The notes under the pieces are model-generated. The model made no database searches. It was given only the letters and a program-made list of their open reading frames with translations, and had not been told where the DNA came from. 64,000 nt of DNA from Nocardia sp. NBC_00565 (lineage in GTDB: Bacteria; Actinomycetota; Actinomycetes; Mycobacteriales; Mycobacteriaceae). Location of the stretch: positions 8,680,001 through 8,744,000 of the forward strand of contig NZ_CP107785.1 in NCBI RefSeq assembly GCF_036345915.1. The letters run 5' to 3'. Shown here in pieces: positions 18,302 to 26,295 of this stretch; position 1 is the first letter of the stretch, and each line of letters starts with the position of its first letter. Both the position numbers and the translations under genes were made by a program.

Positions 18302-19240
18302 TTAACCTGACGGGCTCCGCCAGCCGTCCGGATCCGCCCATGCCCGCAGCGAACGGGTGCTTTCGAACCGACGTGACACGCCACTGATCGGGTCGGTGAA
18401 TTCGAGTGACGTGGCCAGCAATTGCAGCGGCCGTGTGAAATCGTCCACAGGTTTGTCGGTGAGCGCCGGATAGAAGTCGTCGCCCAGGATCGGAATGCCC
18501 AGGCCGTTCATATGCAACCGCAGCTGATGGGTGCGCCCGGTCAGCGGCCGCAACCGGTAGCGGCCGAGTCCGTCGCGCTGCTCCAGCAACTCGATCCAGG
18601 TCTCCGCATTGGGTTCGCCCGCGACCTCCTGGGCGGCGAGTACCTGTTTCTCCTTGATGATCCGGCTGCGCACCGTGCGCGGCAGCGGCAGCTCGGGATC
18701 GAACGGCGCGATCGCCTCGTACTCCTTGCGCACCGTGCGCTTGTGGAACATCGTCTGGTAGGCCCCGCGCCGGGCCGGATTGATCACGAAAAGCACCAGT
18801 CCCGCGGTGACGCGATCGAGCCGGTGCGCCGGAATCAGATCGGGTAGCTCGAGTTCGCGGCGTAGGCGCACCAGGGCGGTTTGCAGGATGTGCTGACCGC
18901 GCGGAATCGTCGCGAGGAAGTGCGGCTTGTCCACGACGAGCAGATCGTCGTCGCGATGGACGATGGGGATATCGAACGGCACCACGGTTTCGTTGGGTAG
19001 ATCGCGATGGAACCAGACCGCGCCGCCCGGCACATATGGCGCGTCCGGCGTGATCGGACCGGCTAGGTCCACGATCCCGCCCGCGTCCAGGAGTTCGTCG
19101 ATGCGCGCGGCGGAAACTCGGGGCAGCCGCTCCACCAGGTGATCACGAATGGTCGCCCAGTCACCCTGCTCCGGCAGGCGGAGCCGGGCCGGATCCAGGC
19201 CGTGCCGCTTGGGCAACGGCGGCTGCTGCCTCCTTCTCAT
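18302..19240 (-). CDS. RluA-type RNA pseudouridine synthase
   Basis: 312 residues. The RluA catalytic motif HRLDRVTAG places the nucleophilic aspartate at residue 142. LVVDKPHFLAT and the C-terminal GRTHQLRLHM also match the family. The enzyme isomerises uridine to pseudouridine in rRNA or tRNA; the exact target position cannot be read. The N-terminus has an S4-like segment (LVERLPRVSAARIDELLDAG). The stop lies 35 bp before the CPBP gene start. Confidence 0.9.
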   Translation of the reverse strand: MRRRQQPPLPKRHGLDPARLRLPEQGDWATIRDHLVERLPRVSAARIDELLDAGGIVDLAGPITPDAPYVPGGAVWFHRDLPNETVVPFDIPIVHRDDDLLVVDKPHFLATIPRGQHILQTALVRLRRELELPDLIPAHRLDRVTAGLVLFVINPARRGAYQTMFHKRTVRKEYEAIAPFDPELPLPRTVRSRIIKEKQVLAAQEVAGEPNAETWIELLEQRDGLGRYRLRPLTGRTHQLRLHMNGLGIPILGDDFYPALTDKPVDDFTRPLQLLATSLEFTDPISGVSRRFESTRSLRAWADPDGWRSPSG

Positions 19241-19398
19241 CGGTAATGACCCTAGTCGCCGACGAAATGCCAGCTCACGGCCGGGGCCGGGGGCGGTTGG
19301 TGTAGTCGAACCGCTGCCGGGGGCGGTCGTCGGCGGTCCGAGGGTTGTTCTGCTCCAACTGAGTCACCGCCAGCCCGAGGACGTGTACATGGAGCCGG

Positions 19399-19845
19399 TC
19401 AGAATCCGCGCAGGCGATCCGGGGTGACTCGCAGCACAACCGAGTACTCGGCATGGAACTGTGCCTCGGTCATCGAGATGGAGACGAGTCCCTCGGCGTA
19501 TTTCTCGGTGTACGCGGCGATTTCGTCGGCTGCCGCGCCGGCTTCGTCGATCCGGGCGGTACCGGTGAGAACCACGACGTCGCCACCGTGCTCGGTGCTG
19601 TTGAGGTTCAGCGATACCCGTGTATTGCGGGCGATATTGCGCACCTTGGGCTTATCGGCCTGGCTGAAGATCAGGAACTCGCCGTCGCGCCATTGGAACC
19701 ACACCGGATTCGGCTGCGGTGTCCCGCTGGGGCCGACGGTGGTCAGCCAGATGACATTTTCCCGCGCCAGGCGATCGGCGACCTTGGCGCCGAATGCGGT
19801 CCCGGTATCGACGACGGGCGTAGCGGAGCGATCGGTGACTGTCAT
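19399..19845 (-). CDS. PPOX-class F420-dependent oxidoreductase
   Basis: 148 residues with a split-barrel flavin/F420-binding fold. NVIWLTTVGPSGTPQPNPVWF and FLIFSQADKPKVRNIARN are typical of the Rv3369-like group (TIGR03667). Such proteins reduce substrates with coenzyme F420 or bind FMN. ATG 19845 gives the usual family length; the open frame continues upstream only because GC-rich DNA lacks stops. It sits at the edge of an insertion-sequence graveyard. No gene is seen between 19241 and 19398. Confidence 0.8.
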   Translation of the reverse strand: MTVTDRSATPVVDTGTAFGAKVADRLARENVIWLTTVGPSGTPQPNPVWFQWRDGEFLIFSQADKPKVRNIARNTRVSLNLNSTEHGGDVVVLTGTARIDEAGAAADEIAAYTEKYAEGLVSISMTEAQFHAEYSVVLRVTPDRLRGF

Positions 19846-19885
19846 GTTGTGCACAACGCCCGCACCACCGAGTCGATTCCACCGA

Positions 19886-19996
19886 CTACGGCTCCGCGCG
19901 TTCGTCGAGGACCATCCGGCGCGATTCCACCAGCGTCTGCCTGGCGCGGCGGCGCACCCGGCACAGATCGACACTGCAATACAGATGCACTTGCAT
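19886..19996 (-). CDS. possible small Arg/Cys-containing protein
   Basis: A 36-codon frame reads MQVHLYCSVDLCRVRRRARQ and then a short helical tail ending ERAEP. It has two cysteines and a clear start and stop. AAGGAG lies about 15 bases upstream, somewhat far. I do not recognise a function, and chance coding is possible. Confidence 0.25.
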   Translation of the reverse strand: MQVHLYCSVDLCRVRRRARQTLVESRRMVLDERAEP

Positions 19997-20129
19997 CGCG
20001 CGGTGCGCCTGCTCCTTGGAGAATTTTCAAAAGGATGGTCAATGCGAGGACACCCCAGAGCGCGAGATGGGCTGCTTGCCAAGGGCTTAAGCCACTGTCG
20101 TCCCGTGCGCTTGAACAGGGCCTGCAACG

Positions 20130-20352
20130 AAAGTACCCGAGAAAATGCCCGGTCGGAGATCACGACGTCCGGATTGCGGCACGCTGGCCCACCGGCAGGC
20201 GGGCACGGCCACCGCTTCGAGCACCGCCTGGCAGCAGTGGTGAGTCGTTGGTCTGTCCGGGCGTGAGCAGCACGGCCACCCCGCGCCCGGCGCCGTCGGT
20301 GGCCAGGTGCGCCTTGGTGGTCCACCCGCCGCGGGATCGCCCGATGGCGCTT
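20130..20352 (-). pseudogene. IS5-type transposase remnant
   Basis: On the minus strand, AIGRSRGGWTTKAHLATDGA followed by GVAVLLTPGQTND is the classic central block of IS5/IS427 DDE transposases. Further on, in another frame, RPDVVISDRAFSR matches the next conserved block. The ends are missing and frames shift, so the copy is dead. Confidence 0.7.
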
Positions 20353-20735
20353 TAGGGCCGGGAGGAAGCGATTCTGTGTTGCGCGAGCGCGCAGCGCGGC
20401 TGGTGGGTGTCGCTTTCGTGGGCTCCGGTCGTTTCTGGTTGATGATGTATTCGGCGATAGTCGTGAGGGGGCTCCTCGTGCAGAGGCGGCGAAGTAGGGC
20501 GGTGACCAGAAGTGGTTGCCCCACAAGTATTTTTGGATGTGGTCGGGGAACTCTTGGCGCAGGTATCGGGCGGAGACGCCCTCGAGGCTGTTGACAGGGT
20601 GGACAGTTGCACGGTCGGCGGGTAGCGGATCAATAGGTGGGACATGGTCGGCTTCTCCGTTGAACTCGGTCAACATCGCGCCGAACTTGTCATACCCCTC
20701 TGTCATGATCTGTTTGCAGCGGGTGAGTATCGGGT
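20352..20735 (-). pseudogene. tnpA: decayed IS200-type tnpA (Y1 transposase)
   Basis: Similarity to IS200 TnpA is spread over several frames: LTEFNGEADHV, then HLLIRYPPTVQLSTL, then NSLEGVSARYLRQEF with KYLWGNHFWSPPYFAAS, then LTTIAEYIINQKRPE. The HUH region is split by a frameshift and the N-terminus is missing. It is divergently arranged with tnpB, as in IS605-type elements, and cannot make an active transposase. Confidence 0.75.
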
Positions 20736-20751
20736 CGGGGAGGGGTGGGTG

Positions 20752-21951
20752 GTGAAGCAGGTCGTTGTCGTCAAGCTGACTCCCACCCCGGAGCAGTATG
20801 TGGCGTTGAAAGCGACACTCGAGTTGTGTAATGCCGGGGCGAATATGGTCGCGCGGTTCGCGCACACCGCCGCCGATCGTCGCCCGTTCGCGCTGCAGAA
20901 ACACGTGTACGCCGACCTCAAAGCATCCGGGTTGTCGGCGCAACCAGCGATCCGGGTGATCAAGAAGGTCGCCGATGCGTATGCGACCCGGCCAGCGAAC
21001 CTGGCGGGCGGGAATTACGGCCCGCCGGGTTCGAAGCGGTATGCGAAGGTCGTTGGTAAGCCGATCAGGTTCCGTCAGGACGCGGGCCAACCATTCGACG
21101 ACCGCTGCCTGTCGTGGCAGATCGATCAGTCGACGGTGTCGATCTGGACCACGACTGGGCGTCTGCGGGGTGTCGGGTTCGTGTGTGCGCCATGGCAGTT
21201 GAAACTGCTCACCGCCCGTAAGGGTGAGTCGGATTTGGTCTTCCGCGACGGTCACTTCTACCTGCACGCCACGGTCGACACCGACACTCCGGCCCCGCTG
21301 GTCCCGGCGGATGATCCCGCCGGGTGGTTGGGTGTGGATTTGGGGATCGTGAACCTGGCGGTGACCAGTGCCGATGACCCCACGAACCTCGATGCCCGGT
21401 GGTCTGGTGGTGCGGTTACCGCCCGCCGGAAGAGGAACCAAGCCTTGCGGGCCGCTTTGCAGAAGGTGGGGACCAAGTCCGCGAAACGGAAACTGAAGGC
21501 CCGGCGTAGGAAGGAAGCCCGGTACGTCACCGACGTCAATCATCAACTTTCGAAATCTGTTGTTGCCCAGGCACAACGCACCGGTCAGGGGATCGCGGTA
21601 GAAGATCTATCGGGTATCCGGGACCGGGTACGGCTCGCCAAAGCGCAGCGGCAGCAACTACATTCGTGGGCGTTCGCGCAGCTGCGTGACCAGATCACCT
21701 ACAAGGCGCAGGCCGCGGGACTGCCCGTACAGGTGGTCGACCCGCGTAACACCAGCAGAACCTGTCACCGCTGCGGGCACTGCAACCGGGCGAACAGACC
21801 CAGCCAGGCAGTGTTCCGGTGCCGTCATTGTCGCTGGAGCGGCCACGCCGACCACAACGCAGCCGTCAACATCGCCGCACTCGGATATCAAAGCTATCGG
21901 GCCGCCCAATCAACCGTGCCTAAAACAGCCACCCCTCTAACAGCCAGTTAG
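20752..21951 (+). CDS. tnpB: TnpB, RNA-guided endonuclease of the IS605 type
   Basis: 399 residues, a normal TnpB length. The RuvC catalytic triad is present: D196 in GVDLGIVNLA, E284 in VEDLSG and D367 in HADHNAA. The zinc finger CHRC (C338, C341) and CRHC (C357, C360) is intact. TnpB cleaves DNA opposite the guide of a right-end RNA (reRNA or omegaRNA) and promotes element retention. GTG 20752 follows GGGGAGGGGTGGGTG. The partner transposase is broken, so this is a potentially active orphan nuclease. RNA-guided activity is inferred from the family. Confidence 0.9.
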   Translation: MKQVVVVKLTPTPEQYVALKATLELCNAGANMVARFAHTAADRRPFALQKHVYADLKASGLSAQPAIRVIKKVADAYATRPANLAGGNYGPPGSKRYAKVVGKPIRFRQDAGQPFDDRCLSWQIDQSTVSIWTTTGRLRGVGFVCAPWQLKLLTARKGESDLVFRDGHFYLHATVDTDTPAPLVPADDPAGWLGVDLGIVNLAVTSADDPTNLDARWSGGAVTARRKRNQALRAALQKVGTKSAKRKLKARRRKEARYVTDVNHQLSKSVVAQAQRTGQGIAVEDLSGIRDRVRLAKAQRQQLHSWAFAQLRDQITYKAQAAGLPVQVVDPRNTSRTCHRCGHCNRANRPSQAVFRCRHCRWSGHADHNAAVNIAALGYQSYRAAQSTVPKTATPLTAS

Positions 21952-21966
21952 AACGTGAGCAGCAAA

Positions 21967-21994
21967 CCCGCGTCCTTCAGGACCGGGTAGTTGA
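21967..21994 (+). ncRNA. right-end hairpin, probable 3-prime scaffold of the TnpB guide RNA
   Basis: CCCG-C-GTCC (21967-21975), loop TTCA, GGAC-CGGG (21980-21987), then TAGTTGA. This hairpin-plus-TAGTTGA pattern ends many IS605-type elements and forms the 3-prime scaffold of the reRNA overlapping the tnpB 3-prime end. Guide bases would follow from about 21995. The 5-prime limit of the RNA is unknown. Confidence 0.5.
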
Positions 21995-22165
21995 TGCAAC
22001 CTTCCGCAGCACGTCGAACGCTGGAAATCAGCGTGTCCGGGCTGGTCGTTCGGCCGAAAGCCCCGCGTGGTCCGGATACCCTGGAGGGGACGTCGCAGGC
22101 GTTGTCGCGAGTCCGTGCGGTTTCCGAGCGTTCCCGAGTTATCCATGCGATGAATGGGGGATCGA

Positions 22166-22777
22166 ATGAATACCGAACTATTGGAAGAGCTTTGGCGATC
22201 GTGGGCCGACCGGGGGTCGGGTTTCACGGCGGCGGATTGGGCGACGCAGACCAGGTTGCCCGGCTGGTCGGTGCACGCGCTGTTCGCCCATGTGGCGCCC
22301 GATCCGGCGGTGCTGCGAGCACTGCGCGCGGCTCCGGTGCCGGACGGACATACCGTGACCAGCGGCGCGGAGATGCTGCGAATCTTCAACAGCCCCGGCG
22401 GGATCGCGCACACCGCGGCCGACGATATCGAGAAGGCGGCGCGCCGTGCGGCCGAATCGCTCGGCATCGATGAGCTGTTGCGCCGGTTCGACAAGGACGG
22501 TCCGGCCGGTCTGGCCGAACTGGACGCGGTGCGCCCGACCGAGGTACTGGCGCATCCGATAGTGGGTCGGGTGACCTATCGCGCGTTCGCCGAGGTCGCC
22601 GTTGTCGATGTCACCGTGCATCTGCTCGATCTCATTGCGGCGGTGGGCGGTCCGCCGGTACCCGAACCGGCGTTGCGGTTCACCAGGGAGGTACTGGCCG
22701 CGGTGCCCGCGGCGGTCGATTTCATCGAGGCCGCGACCGGGCGGTCGAAAGTCGCTGTGCTGCCGGTCATGCGGTAG
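22166..22777 (+). CDS. maleylpyruvate isomerase/DinB-like, mycothiol-dependent family protein
   Basis: 203 residues resembling the mycothiol-dependent maleylpyruvate isomerase N-terminal (DinB-like four-helix) family. TRLPGWSVHALFAHVA and the later FAEVAVVDVTVHLLDL supply the spaced histidines and acidic residue that bind metal in this fold. Actinobacteria have many such paralogues, mostly of unknown substrate. ATG 22166 follows GGGGGATCGA; the in-frame ATG at 22154 lacks a binding site. Between the tnpB end and this gene (21995-22165) nothing is recognised. Confidence 0.75.
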   Translation: MNTELLEELWRSWADRGSGFTAADWATQTRLPGWSVHALFAHVAPDPAVLRALRAAPVPDGHTVTSGAEMLRIFNSPGGIAHTAADDIEKAARRAAESLGIDELLRRFDKDGPAGLAELDAVRPTEVLAHPIVGRVTYRAFAEVAVVDVTVHLLDLIAAVGGPPVPEPALRFTREVLAAVPAAVDFIEAATGRSKVAVLPVMR

Positions 22778-22837
22778 TCGGCAGCGCGATCGCGGTCGCC
22801 CGTAGTACTCGATCGGTGGCTGCCGAACGGTTCCGGT

Positions 22838-23076
22838 GACATCGCCGAACCTGGCCTGCGATCGGTCGATCACCCGTCGCGGCACCGGCTCGATCAGCTC
22901 GGTGCGACTCGGAAAGTAGTGCTGCAGATAGCCGATGCGCACCGCGGCCGCGGTGGCGGCGCGCATAGAGGTCTGCGCGTAGCCGACCGCCGTGAGCAGT
23001 CCTTCGGCGGGCCCCGTACTCACCACCGCCCGCGCCGCGGCGCGAAAGGCGGTGCTGTCGGCGGGGTCGCCCCGCA
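22838..23076 (-). pseudogene. truncated TetR-family regulator remnant
   Basis: The minus frame from ATG 23076 reads GLLTAVGYAQTSMRAATAAA, then VRIGYLQHYFPSRTELI, which matches the DNA-binding helix-turn-helix of TetR/AcrR proteins (the usual form is SMRAVAAAAGVSIGTLQHYF). Similarity ends after about 75 residues; the ligand-binding domain is absent. It is divergent to nothing intact and is probably a broken regulator of the neighbouring isomerase-like gene. The rest of 22778-23317 holds no other recognisable gene. Confidence 0.5.
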
Positions 23077-23317
23077 TCGTTTTCGAATGGGATCGGATGA
23101 ACCGTTCACTGGGATTCAGGTGTCGCCGAGGCGAACTCGGCGCTACGGTGTTCCGCATTCGATTCCGAAGGGCAGCGGGATCGGGGCCGGGAGGTACCAG
23201 CGTGTGCTACCTCGAAATGCGTATCCAGGGCAGGCCGAGCCATGCACATCGAACGGTTCTGGCCGAACATCGCCGCACCCGATGCGGCGCGGATCATTTG
23301 CGCGAGGGGAAGTTCCG

Positions 23318-24331
23318 ATGTCAGTAGGGCTGACGCCGTCGATCGTACGAGAGTGTACCGCCGACAAGTACACGAAGGGGTTCGAAGTATTCGAAGAATG
23401 GCAACTACGCCGTTACAACCGGGAGAGTTACCTCGGGCATCCGCTGCGCTCGGTGCAGCTGGGAATGCGCTATCTGACGCTCCCGCATTATTTCGGCAGA
23501 GTGCCACCGGTTCGACTGTGGTTGCGGCGCTTCGGCGGGCCGCGCGTTCTACCGGATTTCGCCTGTGTCGGCGCGTTGAAGAGCGGCACCACCGATCTGG
23601 CCAGCTATCTCATGCAGCATCCGAGCATCCTGGCGCCGCTCACCAAGGAGATCGGGCACGGCTGCCCGCAATTCTGGGGGCCGTTCTTCCCGACGCAGCG
23701 GCAGAAGGCCGAGGTGGCTCGATGTACCGGCCAGGCGCTGGCGGGCTATTTCGATCCACTGCTGCACGATCTTCCGTTGATCGACAACTACAGTGCGGCC
23801 CGGCCCGACGCCAAGATCGTGATGATGTTGCGCGATCCGGTGGATCGTGCCTACTCGCATTACAAATGGGATCTGTTCCTCAGTAACAAGGACGGCCTGC
23901 GCGCCGTGCCGTACGGCCAGACCTTTGCCGACTACATCGGCTACGCGCTGGACATGTTCCCCGCCCCGCCGCCGCCGACCACGCTGCCCGCCATGCCGGT
24001 GCTCGGCACCGGCGTCTACGTGAATGCGGTGGCCCGCTGGCTGAAGGCCTTCGGCAAGGACAACGTTTATATCCTCTCCGCCGAGGACTTCTTCGCCGAT
24101 ATCTCGAAGTCGGTGTGCGGCATCCACGAATTCCTCGGTCTGCCCGCCGTCGAGCCGGTCCGCCATGACGTGCTGAACCGCAATCCGCTCGAAGTCCCGG
24201 AACCGGACGCCGATTCGGTGGCGCGGCTGCGCGAGTTCTACCGACCGTGGAACGAGCAGCTGTTCGAGGTCATCGAGCGCGACCTCGGCTGGAACGACCG
24301 ATTCATCCTGGAGGAGGACATGTGCGGCTAG
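23318..24331 (+). CDS. PAPS-dependent sulfotransferase
   Basis: 337 residues of the bacterial heparan-sulfotransferase-like group. The 5-prime-phosphosulfate loop is in VGALKSGTTDL (~residues 84-94), and the 3-prime-phosphate site is RDPVDRAYSHYKWD (~residues 171-184). It would transfer sulfate from PAPS to a hydroxyl or amino group of a carbohydrate or lipid. ATG 23318 follows GAGGGGAAG. It ends 17 bp upstream of the first iron box and is not itself preceded by one, so a link to the siderophore is only positional. Confidence 0.85.
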   Translation: MSVGLTPSIVRECTADKYTKGFEVFEEWQLRRYNRESYLGHPLRSVQLGMRYLTLPHYFGRVPPVRLWLRRFGGPRVLPDFACVGALKSGTTDLASYLMQHPSILAPLTKEIGHGCPQFWGPFFPTQRQKAEVARCTGQALAGYFDPLLHDLPLIDNYSAARPDAKIVMMLRDPVDRAYSHYKWDLFLSNKDGLRAVPYGQTFADYIGYALDMFPAPPPPTTLPAMPVLGTGVYVNAVARWLKAFGKDNVYILSAEDFFADISKSVCGIHEFLGLPAVEPVRHDVLNRNPLEVPEPDADSVARLREFYRPWNEQLFEVIERDLGWNDRFILEEDMCG

Positions 24332-24347
24332 CTCTAGCTCTTGCTAT

Positions 24348-24366
24348 GTAACTTAGCCTAACCTAC
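24348..24366 (+). promoter_or_regulatory. IdeR-like iron box upstream of irtA-like gene
   Basis: GTAACTTAGCCTAACCTAC matches the mycobacterial IdeR consensus TTAGGTTAGGCTAACCTAA at 14 of 19 positions, with the right half nearly perfect. Repression by iron-loaded IdeR/DtxR is inferred. Confidence 0.7.
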
Positions 24367-24441
24367 CTTTTCTGCCCGGTGTGTGTGAAGATGGGTGCGA
24401 TTCTGGCGAGCAACCCACGATGGGTCGAGAGGCGGGGACAC

Positions 24442-26295
24442 ATGACGGTGGAACTCGCGCCGCTGCCGGCGGCGGAGACAGGGAACCGGCCACCGAAGGC
24501 GGTGCTGAAGGCACGCAAGCAGCAGGAAGCCCTGGCGCGCAAGGAAATCCTCGCGCCGGTGCAGCGAACACTGACGCTCGCGAGCATCGTCGTGGCTATC
24601 GCGTCGGTGTGTACTGTCGTCCCCTTCGTGCTGATCGTGGCGGCCTGTCGGGAACTGCTCGAAGACCAGGCGGATACCGATCTGGTGTGGCGGCTACTGC
24701 TGGCCGCGGTGATCGTGCTCGTGGTGCGCGGCCTGCTGCAGGCGGCGGCGCTCACCTGGTCGCATCTGGTCGATGCCGGTTATCAGCTGACGGTGCGCCG
24801 ACTGCTCGCCGCGAAACTGACCAAGGTGCCGCTCGGTTGGTTCGGTGAGCATGCCTCCGGCGAGGTGAAGAAGTATCTGCAGGACGATGTCGAGGCGCTG
24901 CACTATCTGATCGCGCACGCGCGGCTCGAATTCGTCGGCGCGCTGGTCGCGCCGCTGGTCACCCTCGGCTACCTGTTCACGGTCGACTGGCGGCTCACCC
25001 TGGTGCTGCTGATAACGCTGCTGGCCTACGCGATCGTGTTGAAGAACATGATGAATCAGGAAAGCCAGGACCGCCTCGCCATCTATACCCGCCGGGAACG
25101 GCGGGTCCAGGAGGCGACCATCGAGTTCGTCGACGGCATCCAAGTCGTGCGCGCGTTCGGTCAGGCGGGCAAGGCGCACAGCGAGTTCCAGGAAGCGGCG
25201 GATGAGCAGGCGCGCAGCCTGGACCGCTGGAAGACGCCGATGATCCGGTTGCAGTCGGCCTCCGACATCCTGGTCTCGCCGGTGTTCGTGATGCTCGTCA
25301 TCGTGCTGGCGGGTCTGGCCGCGGTGGGGCTGGACTGGCTGGCGCCGGTGGACGTGCTGCCATTCCTGCTGGTCGGCCTCGGCGTCGGTGCCGCGCTGCT
25401 CGGCCTCGGCTACAGCAGCCAGGCGTTACGTGCGGCGGGCGAGGCGGCGGTGCTGCTGTACGAATTGCGGCAGACACCCGAATTGAGTTCCGGCTCGGGC
25501 ACTTCGGTGGCGCCGCAGGGCACGGCCGAGGCCGGACTCGTTCGCTTCGAGTCGGTCGGCTTCGGCTACCGCGACGATCATCAGGTGCTGCGCGATATCG
25601 ACCTCGAATTGCGGCCGGGCACCATCACCGCGCTGGTCGGCCCGAGCGGTTCGGGCAAGTCGACGCTCGCCAAGCTGCTCCCGCGCTTCTACGATGTCGG
25701 CTCCGGCCGAATCACCATCGCGGGACGCGACATTCGCGACTACGCCACCGACGAGCTGTATCGCACGGTCGGTTTCGTATTCCAGGATGTGCGGCTGATC
25801 CGCGGTTCCATTCGCGAGAATCTGCGATTGGCCAAGCAGGATGCCGACGACAGCACGCTGGAAACCGCCGCACGCGCCGCGCAGATCCACGACCGGATCA
25901 TGGCGTTGCCGCGCGGCTACGACTCCGAGATAGGCGTCGATGCCAGCTTGTCCGGTGGTGAGGCGCAACGGCTTTCGATCGCCCGTGCGCTGTTGGCGGA
26001 CACCCCGGTGCTCGTACTGGACGAGGCGACAGCCTTTGCCGATCCGGAGTCGGAGGCAGCGGTGCAGGATGCGCTGGCCGTCCTGGTCGCCGGGCGGACG
26101 GTGCTGGTCATCGCGCATCGCCTGCACACCATCACGGGGGTCGACCGAATTCTGGTGCTGGAGAACGGAGCCCTGGTCGAGCAGGGTGACCATCAGACCC
26201 TGCGGGATGCGGGCGGCACCTATCAACGGCTCTGGGAGATCAACGAGGCGGCGCTGAGTGATGTCGCGCTGGTGGAACGTGAGGAGGCGCGATGA
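24442..26295 (+). CDS. irtA: siderophore ABC transporter half, permease plus ATPase (IrtA-like)
   Basis: 617 residues: an N-terminal six-span exporter-fold membrane domain (~55-340) and an ATPase with Walker A GPSGSGKST (~400), signature LSGGEAQRLS and Walker B VLVLDEATAFAD. It pairs with the next gene as a heterodimer, like IrtAB of mycobacteria or YbtPQ, which import ferric siderophores despite an exporter-type fold. It lacks the N-terminal ferric-reductase domain of mycobacterial IrtA; a separate reductase gene is at 34622. ATG 24442 (after GAGGCGGGGA) is chosen over GTG 24379. The iron box lies 75 bp upstream. Confidence 0.85.
   Translation: MTVELAPLPAAETGNRPPKAVLKARKQQEALARKEILAPVQRTLTLASIVVAIASVCTVVPFVLIVAACRELLEDQADTDLVWRLLLAAVIVLVVRGLLQAAALTWSHLVDAGYQLTVRRLLAAKLTKVPLGWFGEHASGEVKKYLQDDVEALHYLIAHARLEFVGALVAPLVTLGYLFTVDWRLTLVLLITLLAYAIVLKNMMNQESQDRLAIYTRRERRVQEATIEFVDGIQVVRAFGQAGKAHSEFQEAADEQARSLDRWKTPMIRLQSASDILVSPVFVMLVIVLAGLAAVGLDWLAPVDVLPFLLVGLGVGAALLGLGYSSQALRAAGEAAVLLYELRQTPELSSGSGTSVAPQGTAEAGLVRFESVGFGYRDDHQVLRDIDLELRPGTITALVGPSGSGKSTLAKLLPRFYDVGSGRITIAGRDIRDYATDELYRTVGFVFQDVRLIRGSIRENLRLAKQDADDSTLETAARAAQIHDRIMALPRGYDSEIGVDASLSGGEAQRLSIARALLADTPVLVLDEATAFADPESEAAVQDALAVLVAGRTVLVIAHRLHTITGVDRILVLENGALVEQGDHQTLRDAGGTYQRLWEINEAALSDVALVEREEAR

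Larger units (their letters stand above)
20352..21995 (+). mobile_element. IS605-type element with dead tnpA and intact tnpB
   Basis: Divergent tnpA (minus, decayed) and tnpB (plus, intact) are followed by a right-end hairpin and TAGTTGA at 21988-21994. The left end is not resolved because it abuts the IS5 remnant near 20352. No flanking target duplication is expected for this single-strand transposon class. Confidence 0.6.

Noticed and set aside
19399..21576. A 725-codon open frame on the minus strand
   Set aside because: Only the last 148 codons are a real gene (the F420/PPOX oxidoreductase). The rest crosses insertion-sequence remnants and the antisense of tnpB and stays open only because the DNA is GC-rich.
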